Positions 20,301 through 30,154 of a stretch of DNA of 64,000 nt are shown here, in pieces. The stretch is taken from the NCBI GenBank assembly GCA_003194525.1, contig NBIV01000236.1, positions 79,227 through 143,226 on the forward strand, written 5' to 3'. Position numbers and translations under genes: made by a program. The DNA comes from Gracilariopsis chorda. Taxonomy: Eukaryota; Rhodophyta; Florideophyceae; Gracilariales; Gracilariaceae. Below the pieces are notes generated by a model. The model was not told the DNA's origin, made no database searches, and worked only from the letters and a program-made list of their open reading frames with translations. Every line of letters starts with the position of its first letter. The stretch's first letter is position 1.

Positions 20301-22911
20301 GGTCTATAGCCATGAAGCATGGGACTTCATCATCCTCCGTTGGGAGTGCTTCCCCACTTGTGGGTAACCGCGATAAAACGTCGGCCTGAGTGTTCTGCGC
20401 GCCCTTTTTATAAATGAATTGAAAGTCATATTCCGCGAGGCGGAGTCTCCAGCGCATGAGGCGTCCCGACGGGTCGGAGATATTCATCAACCACCTCAAT
20501 GAGGAATGATCCGTGTACACGGTAAAGTGAATTCCCATAAGGTAGGGGCGCAGAGTGGTCATCGCCCATACGACGGCGAGGCACTCTTTCTCCGATACGG
20601 AGTAGTTCCGCTCATGAACATTGAGCGAACGTGATCAATAACCAATTGGATGCCGTTCCCCCTCGGGGGTGGTTTGAAAAGGAGCACACCCGACTTGGTA
20701 GTCGCTCGAGTCCGTATCTACGGAGTATGGCAACCCAAGTTTTGGGAGATGTAGGATTGGTGCTGATGTGACAGCCTCCTTTAAGGAGTTGAAGGCTTCC
20801 GATTGCTCGGGCGTAAATATTCCCAGTTTTGGGGGGTTCCCCTTTCGCAACAACGCGTTCAGGGGCGCTGCAGTATCCGAAAAGTTCGGGATAAACCGTC
20901 GATAGAAGTTGACCAGCCCCAGAAAGGAGCGCAGTTCCGTTTGAGTACGGGGTTCCTTCGCCTCAACGAGGGATTTGACTCGAGCTTTCTCGATCGCTAA
21001 CCGTCCAGGACGGATAATGTGACCCAGATACTTCACAGTATCTGTGAAAAACTCGCATTTCCTCAACTTGAGGGTAATTCCCGCATCGCGGAGTACGGTG
21101 AGCACGTCTCGGACGTGAGTGAGATGGTCGTCCAACGAGTTGGAGAAGATGATGATATCATCAAGGTAGACCAGACAACTCCGCCACTTAAAGCGGTTGA
21201 GTAGAATATCCACTGCACGCTGAAAGGTGGCGGGGGCGTTGGTTAACCCAAATGGCATCCGCTTGAAGCGGTACGTTCCTGCATGGCAGGTGAATGCGGT
21301 TTTGTCGCGATCCTCCTGTCTGACAGGTACTTGCCAATATCCCCAATTGGCATCAAGGGCCGTGAACACGGTGGCGTCTCCAAGGGAGTCAATGCACTCG
21401 TCCATACGAGGGATGGGGTACGTGTCCCTAACAGTCACGGCATTGAGCCGGCGGTAGTCGACACAGAACCTCCAGGTTCCGTCGGCCTTTAAAGCCAGTA
21501 CAACTGGGGATGCCCAGGGTGATTGAGCGGGCTCAATCACACCTGCGCGGAGCATCTTGTCCACCTGGGACTGCTCCTCTTCCCGAGCTTTCGGACTTGC
21601 CCTGTAAGGGGGTTGTGCAACCGGTCGCGCACCGGGGATTAAATCGATCCGGTGTTCCGTTGCATTAATCTCGCCAAGCGAGCCATCCCACATTGTGGTG
21701 AATTCCCGTAACATAGTACGGAGTTTGTCGCGGTGCGACTCTGGCACGTGGCTGAAGTCCAGCGCTTCAAGTGCTTTTTCCGGATCAATCCGGTCATTGC
21801 TCGATGGAGCATTGTCCTGTGGAACAGGTGTGGTTTGCAATTCCGAGTTACTCGGTATGTTCGGCGCTGAAGTAGCGGTTTCCTCCCCCTCCTTAGACTT
21901 GACGTCTTCGGACGGCGGGGCGAACTCCTCAGAAGAGGTGGTAACTCCGAGTACATCGGCGGCTGTCATCTTTGTTGGCAGCATTCCCATAGGATGGGGG
22001 GTTACACTCCCAATTACTTGGTGTTTGACCAGATACTGGGGGTGTTTGCCAAGGTTGGCAACCAATATCCGGAAAGGGACATCCGGGGAAATGGAGACAA
22101 TTCCATTAGCCAGCGCCAGCTGGGATTTCTCGTACAACGAGGCGAGGGGTTGTATAACCCGAAGACCGTGTTGACGGGAATTTACCTGCACCCAGACTTG
22201 GGACTCAGCCGGTATAGAAACCGAGGCAGCGACGCGGAGCTTGGTGGACTCGCGGGACGCGGGCGGTGGTTCCTGCGCAGCAGGGAGCGGAACTTGTCTC
22301 CGAGAGGACCGCTTTAGCGGGCGGCGAACAATCGGAACCGACGATCCGTCGTCAAGTTCTACACGCCTGAGGCGGGGCCTGATTGCGTCGACAAATCTGT
22401 CGCAGTAATCACATCCCAGTATGACTGGTGCTGCCAATGAATGGCAAACGATGAAGTCCAACTTCACCACGGAGGTACCAAGTCTCACGACGAGGTCCAC
22501 TGTGCCCACCGTTTGTAACGGGTTGTTATTCGCATCCGAAATGTCGGGGACCGCGTCAGAGCGGATACGAGACCGCACAAGCGGGGGTAACAATGATTCC
22601 ACAACGAAGTTGGGGCCTGCACCTGTATCCAGGACGGTGAGAAACCTCACCATAAACTGGGGGTCAAGGCCAAGGTCGGCATAGACCTTATAATTGCGCT
22701 TGGCCAAGACCAAGACTCTACCGGGAATCCGGGGATTTTTACTCCGTATCCACGGGCGACGCAACACACCGAGGTGCGCAGAGTCCGCGTCAGCGGTGTC
22801 TTTCCTCGAGAGGACTTTCACCGGGGAGCGAGGCGAGGACGCCTCGGGCGCCAACAGCCTCGTTCTTGAGGACGCCTCTCCCAAAGGGGAGACTCCCTCA
22901 GTTAGTTTTCC
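17323..22911 (-). pseudogene. pol polyprotein of family-2 chromovirus (one in-frame TGA)
   Basis: One frame, reading from the frameshift site at 22905-22911 to the stop at 17323, with no ATG needed if translated by -1 frameshift. In order: protease (FLTVLDTGAGPNFV), reverse transcriptase with the catalytic YLDDIIIF, RNase H, integrase zinc domain (H-H then CSEC) and DDE core (DILGPL, SDNGKQF, then the E), a GPF motif (DGPFKVI), a Pro/Ser/Thr-rich linker of about 480 residues, and a terminal chromodomain (REFVVDRLVGYTW...QYRVRWYGYDPSGDTWEP). Chromodomains steer integration to modified chromatin. A single TGA at 20637-20635 splits RNase H (HPIGY, stop, SRSLNV). The linker is far longer than usual. 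Confidence 0.93.
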
Positions 22912-24269
22912 GCCTTCGGCGGTGGGTTGGTTTCCTCGACAACGAGTGCTTCATCCCGTTGACGGGGGTTTCTATCCGCATAAGCGGGGGTTGCAACGGA
23001 TGGTTGCGTGATCTCCCGAATCGGGGTGTATGAAGCTTGCCGCGCACGCGGGGTCTGTGGTAGGGCGTGGGAAAAGTCCGTTTTAGCACGGAGGTAGGAA
23101 GCCGTCGGGACGGAACGTTTCTCCTCTGGAGTGAGGGCCTCATAATTTGCCACCACCTTGGCCATATCCTTCAGTGAACAAATACACTGAGGAGAGGTAT
23201 GGCCATGGGCATAGCACAGGTGGCAAATGAGAGCCAGCACCGCGACACGCGGATTATTATTCCGAGTATCGGAGAAGCGAACCGCAGGGCGGGTGTCAGT
23301 CCATCCAGGCCGTTGATAACGGGATTGACCGTTTGAAAACGGGAGTCGTTGGGGTTGAACCCGACTGTTACCACCGTATAGAACGGGATCTTCTGTTCCC
23401 GTATCATGGGTCATCTCCGTCGTTGACGGTAACTCACTGGTGGGTATCGACACACCATCCCCCTGCGCTAAATGCACGGTATCAAATCCCTGTCCAGGGT
23501 TCCCATCCGCGGTGAGCGGGAGAGAGGAAGCTTCGCTTTCCAGCAACAACGCCTTGGCGGATTTAGACCGATTGTTCGGAGTTCTTGCACGAAGTGCATC
23601 CCCTTCCGCTCGAGCGTGTTGGACCAGCTCGAGGTAGGTGATCCTTCGCTTCTCCTCCCGATAACGGGTAACTAAACTCCGGATTGCCGGGTCAAGACCA
23701 TCAATGAACATGGTACTGCGCTCCCCAGCGGGGTATACGTTACCACATCTGTGGAAAGCCTTGTTAAGGCGCACCGAGTAATCGGTCTCGGTCTCTCCAG
23801 CACGCTGGCGTGTATCTCGCAACGCGAGGATAGCCTGCTGAATAGCGGTGTTGGTGGCGTAGGAGCGCAGAAGATACTGCACAGCCTCCGGCCAGCAAGT
23901 AACTCCTCCCTCGGAAGCGCGAGAAGATCCTCTGACAGAGGTGTATTGGTCCTCCGCCACTCCCCGTAAGAAATACGGTAAAGCCAAATAGGCTTGTCCC
24001 TCATTCATACCGAGGATATCGGCCTCCGCTACAAAGCGGGATAGGAAATCCAGTACTAGGACTGGGTCCTCTCCAGTAAAATACTGGTTGCGGAGCGAGA
24101 GCTGCATTCGCTTAATGCATTCTCGCACCTTTCCCGTACCACGGGGCGGAGTCCGAGGAGCTCGAGCTAACCGAATGGTTTCGGGATGAGTCCGAAGATG
24201 TCGAAGAATCGGAGTCCGAATATTTTCGGTGGTGTTTCCGTCGGTGACGGCGTTTCTTCTTCCCAGCAA
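22902..24269 (-). CDS. gag capsid/nucleocapsid frame of family-2 element
   Basis: About 455 codons with no ATG at the start of the open frame. It carries a retrotransposon gag capsid core (YLALPYFLRGVAEDQY, then AILALRDTRQRAGETETDYS and RLNKAFHRCG) and one zinc knuckle, CHLCYAHGHTSPQC (CX2CX4HX4C). It overlaps the upstream ATG-started frame by 158 bp and is +1 relative to it, so it needs a frameshift, an unseen splice, or repair of an indel to be joined. It ends with TAA at 22904-22902, right after the heptamer GGAAAAC where pol takes over in the -1 frame. Confidence 0.8.
   Translation of the reverse strand: MLGRRNAVTDGNTTENIRTPILRHLRTHPETIRLARAPRTPPRGTGKVRECIKRMQLSLRNQYFTGEDPVLVLDFLSRFVAEADILGMNEGQAYLALPYFLRGVAEDQYTSVRGSSRASEGGVTCWPEAVQYLLRSYATNTAIQQAILALRDTRQRAGETETDYSVRLNKAFHRCGNVYPAGERSTMFIDGLDPAIRSLVTRYREEKRRITYLELVQHARAEGDALRARTPNNRSKSAKALLLESEASSLPLTADGNPGQGFDTVHLAQGDGVSIPTSELPSTTEMTHDTGTEDPVLYGGNSRVQPQRLPFSNGQSRYQRPGWTDTRPAVRFSDTRNNNPRVAVLALICHLCYAHGHTSPQCICSLKDMAKVVANYEALTPEEKRSVPTASYLRAKTDFSHALPQTPRARQASYTPIREITQPSVATPAYADRNPRQRDEALVVEETNPPPKAEN
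22905..22911 (-). promoter_or_regulatory. Candidate -1 ribosomal frameshift site, gag to pol
   Basis: On minus, gag reads GCG GAA AAC TAA, and the pol frame is open through the same bases as GGA AAA CTA ACT. GGAAAAC directly precedes the stop, and two small hairpins follow (GGGAGTCTCCC, then CTCCCCTTTGGGAG). This layout fits -1 frameshifting, although GGA is not a perfect XXX triplet. Confidence 0.5.
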
Positions 24270-24885
24270 GCTGGTCGTTGTGCGATGCCTCGTTTACCGG
24301 ATCACCCGGGGATGGTTTGTCCATGAGGACGAACTGCTCCAGCGTCTCCAGGCGGGCACCAATCCGATCAAATCGGGCTTCAACTCCTTCGATGAAGGCG
24401 GCGGGTTGTCCCAAACTCTCCAACACGGAGTTGACGTCAGACCGTAAAATACGGAGTTCCTCGGCGACGTCCTTTACGGGGGTTGCCGAGACCACCTCTT
24501 GGAGGGATTTTAGTTCCCCTACAAGGGTGTCATGGGCGGTCCACAGAGCGCGGACCTGGGATTCCAGGGAAGTCCCCTGGGGGGTGTTATCGCCCGTTCC
24601 ACGGGGGCTTGAAGCCGCGACAGCGGGAGCAGGCCGGGGTGCCTGGGGCACTGCGGCAACAGCCGGAGTCGATGCTGCATTCCCCTGCGGGGGTGATAAC
24701 GAGGGCAAAAGGAGGTTCCGGGGTTCCCGGTCGGGGGTATCATTCCGCGATGAAGCGGCGCCAGCACGGCTGGAACTTGTCCGTATAGGGATACGGGGTA
24801 CGAACCGAACTTCGGAAGTGTCCGCGTTGTCGCGGGAGCGACTACGCGTAACCACTGGCTCCGCGTCGGAGGGATTTCTCGACAT
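24112..24885 (-). CDS. N-terminal gag-region ORF of family-2 element
   Basis: A 257-aa frame from a true ATG at 24885, 105 bp inside the 5' LTR. It begins MSRNPSDAEPVVTRSRSRDN. A Pro/Ala-rich part follows, then a helical region (LRILRSDVNSVLESLGQPAA, FDRIGARLETLEQF), and it finishes with a basic KKKRRHRRKHHRK patch and a Ser/Asp-rich tail. It resembles an N-terminal matrix-like extension of gag. Its end overlaps the capsid frame. Confidence 0.7.
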   Translation of the reverse strand: MSRNPSDAEPVVTRSRSRDNADTSEVRFVPRIPIRTSSSRAGAASSRNDTPDREPRNLLLPSLSPPQGNAASTPAVAAVPQAPRPAPAVAASSPRGTGDNTPQGTSLESQVRALWTAHDTLVGELKSLQEVVSATPVKDVAEELRILRSDVNSVLESLGQPAAFIEGVEARFDRIGARLETLEQFVLMDKPSPGDPVNEASHNDQLAGKKKRRHRRKHHRKYSDSDSSTSSDSSRNHSVSSSSSDSAPWYGKGARMH

Positions 24886-24974
24886 GAGAAAATACCGTTA
24901 CGACGGGAAACGATCACGGAACTTCCGGTGAATGAAAACAAACCTCGTAAGAGGGAAAACAAAAACCGATTCTA

Positions 24975-24987
24975 GGTCGGGAGACCA
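24975..24987 (-). other. Candidate primer-binding site of family-2 element
   Basis: On minus, TGGTCTCCCGACC begins three bases after the 5' LTR. TGG matches a tRNA CCA end, but I could not assign a tRNA. Confidence 0.4.
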
Positions 24988-24990
24988 CTT

Positions 24991-25798
24991 TGTGGTGCAA
25001 TGCCCCAAAGGGGAAAAACACCAAAAGACGTCCGGGATCTTCCTCTCACGAGGTGAACCCAGTTGGGTAGAGCCCTCCCAGAGGTGTCACGGCGAAGCCG
25101 GTTTGTAAGACCAGGGACACCTGTCGCGACTCGCGGAGGGAGGTGAAGGCGAAGAATCGGTATCTGCGTGAGCGGGGTGTGATCCTCAGTAGAGGTATGT
25201 TTCCACGTAAGTGGGGGTGTGTGAGCGGATGCGCACACGAGGGCCGCGGATAGCGGGGGGTGCTACCCTAAAAAGGGGAAAGAGGAAGGGCGAAGTGGGT
25301 CGCGAGAGCGACGAGTAGATACGGCAATGCCGGTGGACAGGACTCCCTATACAGGGCGAAACACCAATATGATTGGAACAATTAGTACTCCCAATGATGG
25401 GTCTCCTTTAGATGTGCAAGGGGGGTGAACTTCCGTACACTACGGTGCTTCCCTCCAAGGAGGAGTTGAGAACACGCGGAGGCGGTAAGGCTCAGAGCCA
25501 ATTCCCCAGGTTGGGGTCCCTTGTTGGGGAAGGTTTACTGGTGCGACGGCAGTGCGCCGTCGCACTAAGTACTAGCTTCCCAGAAATGGGTGTGAAAATA
25601 ATAAATAAAATTAACTAAAATACTCCACATTCCGTGGCAACATCCACTACTGTGGTCAACCGCCAATTCACCCAAAACCGTGTCCCACGTGTCCATATCC
25701 ACCATAGTGGGGCGTAGTTCATATACACACTACACAACCGATAATATCGGGAAAACGATCAAGTACCAAGAATCCCTCCCTGAGGGCGTTGCACTTCA
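24991..25798 (-). repeat. 5' LTR of family-2 element
   Basis: 808 bp, collinear with 15561-16368. As the upstream LTR it should carry the promoter for gag-pol. No clear TATA box was identified among the hairpins. Confidence 0.96.
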
Positions 25799-28612
25799 AT
25801 TGACTCTGATACTGCTTCTGAAAATGACGAACAACTCGTGGTTGCTCTAACAGAAAAGAACCATGGCGAGACTCCCGAAATGATCCCGCAATTGGACATC
25901 ACTACCGATGAGCAGCACGAGAAGTTACTCTTTTCAAAACTCTCGCACATTTCAGAGGATGAAAGACACGACTTGGTTTCTTGTCTGAAGGACTCGAATG
26001 TAATCGCTTGGTCATTGAAAGACTTACGCCCAGCCGATGTGCCTGTTTCTCACTCTTTCGAGTTGACAGTTGACAAACCAATCTACTTCAGAGCCAGGAG
26101 GATGTCGCCGAAGCACAACGAGTTCGTACGCAAGGAGATTGATCTTCTTCTCGAAGCTGGTATCATTACCCCTTCAGCCTCTGCTTGGTCGTTTCCAATT
26201 GTCATTGCCTCGAAGAAAGATGGAAGCGCAAGGTTTTGTGTCGGTTACAGAGAGCTGAACAGAGTCATGAAAGCTGACCGCTGGCCTTTGCCACGCATGG
26301 AAGAGATCTTTGACGAACTTGGAGGTTGCTGTGTCTTCACTACGCTCGACCTGTTCTCTGGATACTGGCAAGTCAAGATGTCTGAGGATTGCAAAGAGAT
26401 GACGACCTTTGTGTGCAGATACGGAACTTTCATGTTCGAAGTCATGCTATTTGGTCTCATGAATGCCCCTTCCACCTTTCAACGGATGATGGATCATGTG
26501 CTAAGAGGACTTCCATTCGTTCGGGTTTACATTGATGACGTTGTCATATTCTCAAGAAGCCTCAGAGAGCACGTGATTCACTTGAAGGCTGTGATTGGTC
26601 GGATTGCGAAGCATGGATTGAAGCTCAAACTGTCCAAATGTTTCTTTGCACTATCGGAGGTGTCTCTTCTAGGCCATGTCATCAACGGAGATGGAGTGCA
26701 CGTGGACCAGGAGAAGATTGCTAAGATCCAGGATGCCCCAATTCCTGCCACCACTACGGAACTACGATCTTTCCTGGGACTAGCCGGATACTATCGAAGG
26801 TTCATCAGAAACTTTGCTGAGACCTCCGCCGTGCTTCACAGTGCTACCTCGGGGAATAAGAAGCTGAGTTGGACCGGAGAGATGCTAGAAGCTTTCCACG
26901 GTCTGAAGAAAAAGATGACTGAGCCTCCGGTACTTTCATTTCCAAACTTCGAGCAGCCTTTCATTGTGGAAACGGACGCCTCTAGTGTTTCACTCGGCGC
27001 AGTTCTCTCTCAGAAAAAGGAAGATGGGAAGATACATCCTCTGCAGTTTGCCAGTCGTACTATGACCGCTGCGGAAAAGAACTACTCGGCATGTGAAAGA
27101 GAAGCATTGGCAGTTATCTTTGCTCTCAAGAAGTTCAGATTGTATCTACTCTCGTCTGTTCCATTCAAGGTAATCACGGACCATATGGCTTTACGATATG
27201 CATTTCAGAAGCGCGATATACATGGACGCTTAGCTCGCTGGCTAGACTTTCTGGCCGAGTATGACTTTGAAATAGTGTATCGCGCAGGCAAGGAGAATGG
27301 CGCAGCAGATTATCTGTCAAGGATAGTTCACGGAGACGAGGTCGAGCCGTTAAAAGATGAAGGCGACCTTGCTTGTATGGCTGTTGAGCCTGACGACTTC
27401 TCCGGTCTTGAACCATACTACGCAAACATTGCGCGCTTCTTGTGTGGTCTGCCTACAGATGAGACTGATGCACGTCTCCGCCAAGCAATCCCACGAAATG
27501 CGAAGAAATTCCTGGTCTGGGAAGGAAAATTGTTCAGAAGGATGCCAAACGCACTGCGAGTTGTTCCTGTTATTGGTCGGCGACAGATCATTTTCAAGTC
27601 ATTTCATGATGAGATTGGACACTGGGATTTGAAGACTACAAGGAAGTTCATCACTGAGAGATACTGGTGGCCCACTATGCATGAAGATATCGGCAACTAC
27701 GTCAAGAGTTGTGACGAATGCCAGAGACTCGCACCACTACCAAGGTATTACAGCAACCTTCGGACTCCCATTTCCTCTCTCTTTGACGTCTTGTCGATTG
27801 ATTTTGCAGGTCCTCTTCCGACTACCGAATCCGGAAACCGTTTCATTCTGGTTTGTGTTGAGCATTTGACTGGTTGGCCACTTGCGTAGCGAAAATGGTC
27901 TACGTCACAAGAGGTCATAGACTTCGTGAGAAAAGAGATCATTGCCGTGTTTGGTTTCCCTCGTATCGTGGTGTCGGACAATGCTACATGCTTCACTTCT
28001 AAGTCGCTCGTCTCATTCATGGAGGACCATGGTATCAAATGGAAAACGGTCTTGGCGTACGCCCCCATGTCCAATGGCCGAGCTGAAAGGATGGTTGGTA
28101 CTCTGAAAAGAGCAATAGGAAAGAAAGCTCTGGATAATCGTTCAAGTTGGGACGAACACCTGCCTTCGGTTCTGTACGGATACCGGCGCAGACATCTTGC
28201 CAGTGGGATCTCTCCGTTCGAGTTGCTTTACGGCGTGAAACCACGTATGACCTCCGATGAAGGTGGTGCCGTGGCACGAGTTGGGTACTTCTCCGACCGG
28301 TTCCGCTCAGTGGAGCTGCTCGCATCAAGGAATCATAGAGCTAAACGTTCTGCTCTGAGGCCTTTGAAGGAAGTCGATGCAGTCTCCATTACGAAGTTTG
28401 AAGTCGGTGATCTGGTCCTTGTGGCTCGTGGAAAGGCCCTGAACACTACCGTGAAATGGCCTGCTTTTTCCTCTAAGTACTTTGGCCCATGTCGTGTGGT
28501 GAGGGCTCACCATCCAAGGTACACGTTGGTTTCTCCACACAACCGGTACACTCGCCATGGAATACACGCCCGTCGTTTGAAGAAGTATATTGCGCGCCCG
28601 ATGGAAGGTTAG
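25799..28612 (+). pseudogene. RT, RNase H and integrase of family-1 copy B
   Basis: Continuation of the copy B polyprotein after the second ATTGA. RT has FCVGYRELNR, TLDLFSGYWQ and catalytic YIDDVVIF at about 26527-26550. RNase H begins with ETDASS near 26970. Integrase has the zinc-binding H-H-CDEC set (27600-27730) and the first catalytic Asp in LSIDFAGPL. At 27887-27889 a TAG stands where array copy C reads GCCGTAGCGACAAAA: three bases are lost in two places, the frame is kept and a stop is created. After it the frame is open to 28612 and contains SDNATCF and NGRAERM, the second and third catalytic positions. Without readthrough the integrase is dead. Confidence 0.93.
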
Positions 28613-28656
28613 GTTTTCAGGTTGCCGCGGCGTGGCAACCCTTGAGGTTGGGGTTG

Positions 28657-29719
28657 TGTCGGTCGCTAATGTTGCGGAATGTGCCAGACATTGCTGGAAC
28701 ACACGTGTAGAATGTTCCAGTATTGTCTAGCACATTGCACGCTTTGTTGGCCCAGCAAAGACTACAGTATTTTAGTGATGCTGGCGCAAATTGTCGCTTT
28801 ATTATTGGTTATTGTGCAGCTCCAGAGGTCTCTAGAGGCCAATGGAGTAACCTAGACGCACACATGAGTAACTAGCAAGTAGAAATGCGTATTTGGCTCG
28901 TTCGTAGTGCCTCTAAACACTATAGAAAGAGGTTCTGAGCTTCGGACTTCGGTCTGAACTCACCTCAACAATCGACCAACATCTAAGCCCCACCCCCTAT
29001 CAACCTTCAGCCACTTCAACTATCATCACCAACCAGTGAGGCGTTCGCCGCTGGATAAATGGCTTCTAGTGAGGCGTGTGCCGCTAGTTGTCCAATAGGG
29101 TGGGGAAGTACCGTCGCTAAGACCGGTTGAAGCGCCTTAGGCGTGGACGGGAGACGGGTAGTGTGTACCAAAGGTGTTTCTGTCGTCTGTGAGCCACACC
29201 GGAGTTTTGCTCGGATAACGGTGTCAGTCGAAAGAACTGGTGATTTCCGGACGGAAGTACTTGACGGGAAGCTATCCGCAGGCGACGTGCCGTGCAACCT
29301 TTCCTGCAAAGGGCCAGCTTGGGTATAGAGTGAAAGCATATCCCGCTGTTAGTAGCTCTCCTCGGGAAGCCCTGTAAGGATTGTATGCGCCTGCTTCTGG
29401 TTAGTGCAGAGGTAGGTAGGCTGCAGAATCCACTTCACATCCGGATTGTCTGACCGGAAGCCGAGGGTCTGACCCTTAGTGATCCTTGACATAATTCTTG
29501 GGTTGCGCGCCGTTTCAACAAAGAAGTTAAGAAGTTTTATTTGGGGATTGAGCCTCTTGCTCTCCCTAGTGTTGTTTTATTTCATCGAGTGGGTTTAGTT
29601 CTTTTGATCCCACTGTTTTCAACTTGTTTTGGGGCTTTTAGCTACGAAGAGCACCCTTTTGGCTTTTATTATTACAACTTTTTGGCCCCCTGCGTCACCG
29701 TCTCGTGATGGCGCCCACA
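28657..29719 (+). repeat. 3' LTR of copy B
   Basis: 1063 bp, from TGTCGGTCGC to GCGCCCACA, followed by TGGTC. It is preceded by a short hairpin (GTTGCC...GGCAAC, 28621-28639) and a G-rich GAGGTTGGGGTTG tract that may serve as the polypurine primer. Confidence 0.93.
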
Positions 29720-29899
29720 TGGTCCATTGTCCACGATTTTGGGGTCGCTCTTTGAGCGACCCCACGGAAGAGACACTTCGGAATCTTTCTACCAGATTTG
29801 TTTTTAAAATTTCGCTCATTAAACATGAATTATTTTTAATTCTTTTCCCGGCGCAGTGCCAAAAACCCATGTCCATGTCCATATGTAGAAAGGGCCTAA
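29720..29899 (+). mobile_element. Right fragment of the split MITE
   Basis: Bases 29720-29724 (TGGTC) repeat the bases beside the copy A LTR. A 10-bp perfect hairpin, GGGGTCGCTC with loop TTT, lies at 29741-29763. The 27-bp terminal repeat at 29870-29896 is identical to 2299-2325 and is followed by TAA at 29897-29899. With the left fragment in opposite orientation, the unit would be 214 bp with matching inverted ends. Confidence 0.8.
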
Positions 29900-30154
29900 G
29901 TGTCCGGCCAGACACTGATGCGAGCGTGTCCAGCGATACTTGTAGACATAGTGAGCTCCCACAATGACAACGAGCTGTCCGCACGTACTGCTCAAAGAGG
30001 AGCGGCCAATGAGGCGGCGCGTTATGCCATTACGGAGCATCGCACACAACTTGAGAGAGGTGACGTTAGTTAACTTTGACAGATAATAACGCCCCAGCCA
30101 TTGTCATCGCCATTGCCGCCGCGCCCCTCCACGCCAACCCACCCTCACCGCACC

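Larger units (their letters stand above)
15561..25798 (-). mobile_element. Chromodomain Gypsy element, family 2 (complete, nested in copy B)
   Basis: A 10,238-bp element flanked by ATTGA duplications. It has 808-bp LTRs at 15561-16368 and 24991-25798 and an internal region of 8622 bp. Coding is on minus: gag frames, then protease, RT, RNase H, integrase and a C-terminal chromodomain, which places it among the chromoviruses. I counted roughly ten LTR-LTR differences by eye over 808 bp, so it is not a brand-new insertion. One TGA interrupts pol. The whole element is unusually rich in short perfect inverted repeats. Confidence 0.97.
12737..29719 (+). mobile_element. Ty3/Gypsy element family 1, copy B (full length, split by a nested element)
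   Basis: It contains a 5' LTR at 12737-13800, a gag-pol frame and a 3' LTR at 28657-29719. Without the 10,238-bp insertion and its 5-bp duplication it is about 6.74 kb, and LTR start to LTR start is 5677 bp, equal to the array units at 49195-64000. The domain order gag, zinc knuckles, protease, reverse transcriptase, RNase H, integrase is the Ty3/Gypsy order. There is no target duplication at its own ends (ATATC left, TGGTC right). Integrase is broken by a TAG. Confidence 0.95.

Noticed and set aside
24125-24140. GGGAAAG heptamer as a frameshift site between the two gag frames
   Set aside because: A -1 slip there would move from the capsid frame to the N-terminal frame, the wrong direction; a +1 shift is needed.
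12737-29719. Normal target duplication for copy B
   Set aside because: Left flank ATATC and right flank TGGTC do not match; this mismatch is used as evidence for the inversion instead.
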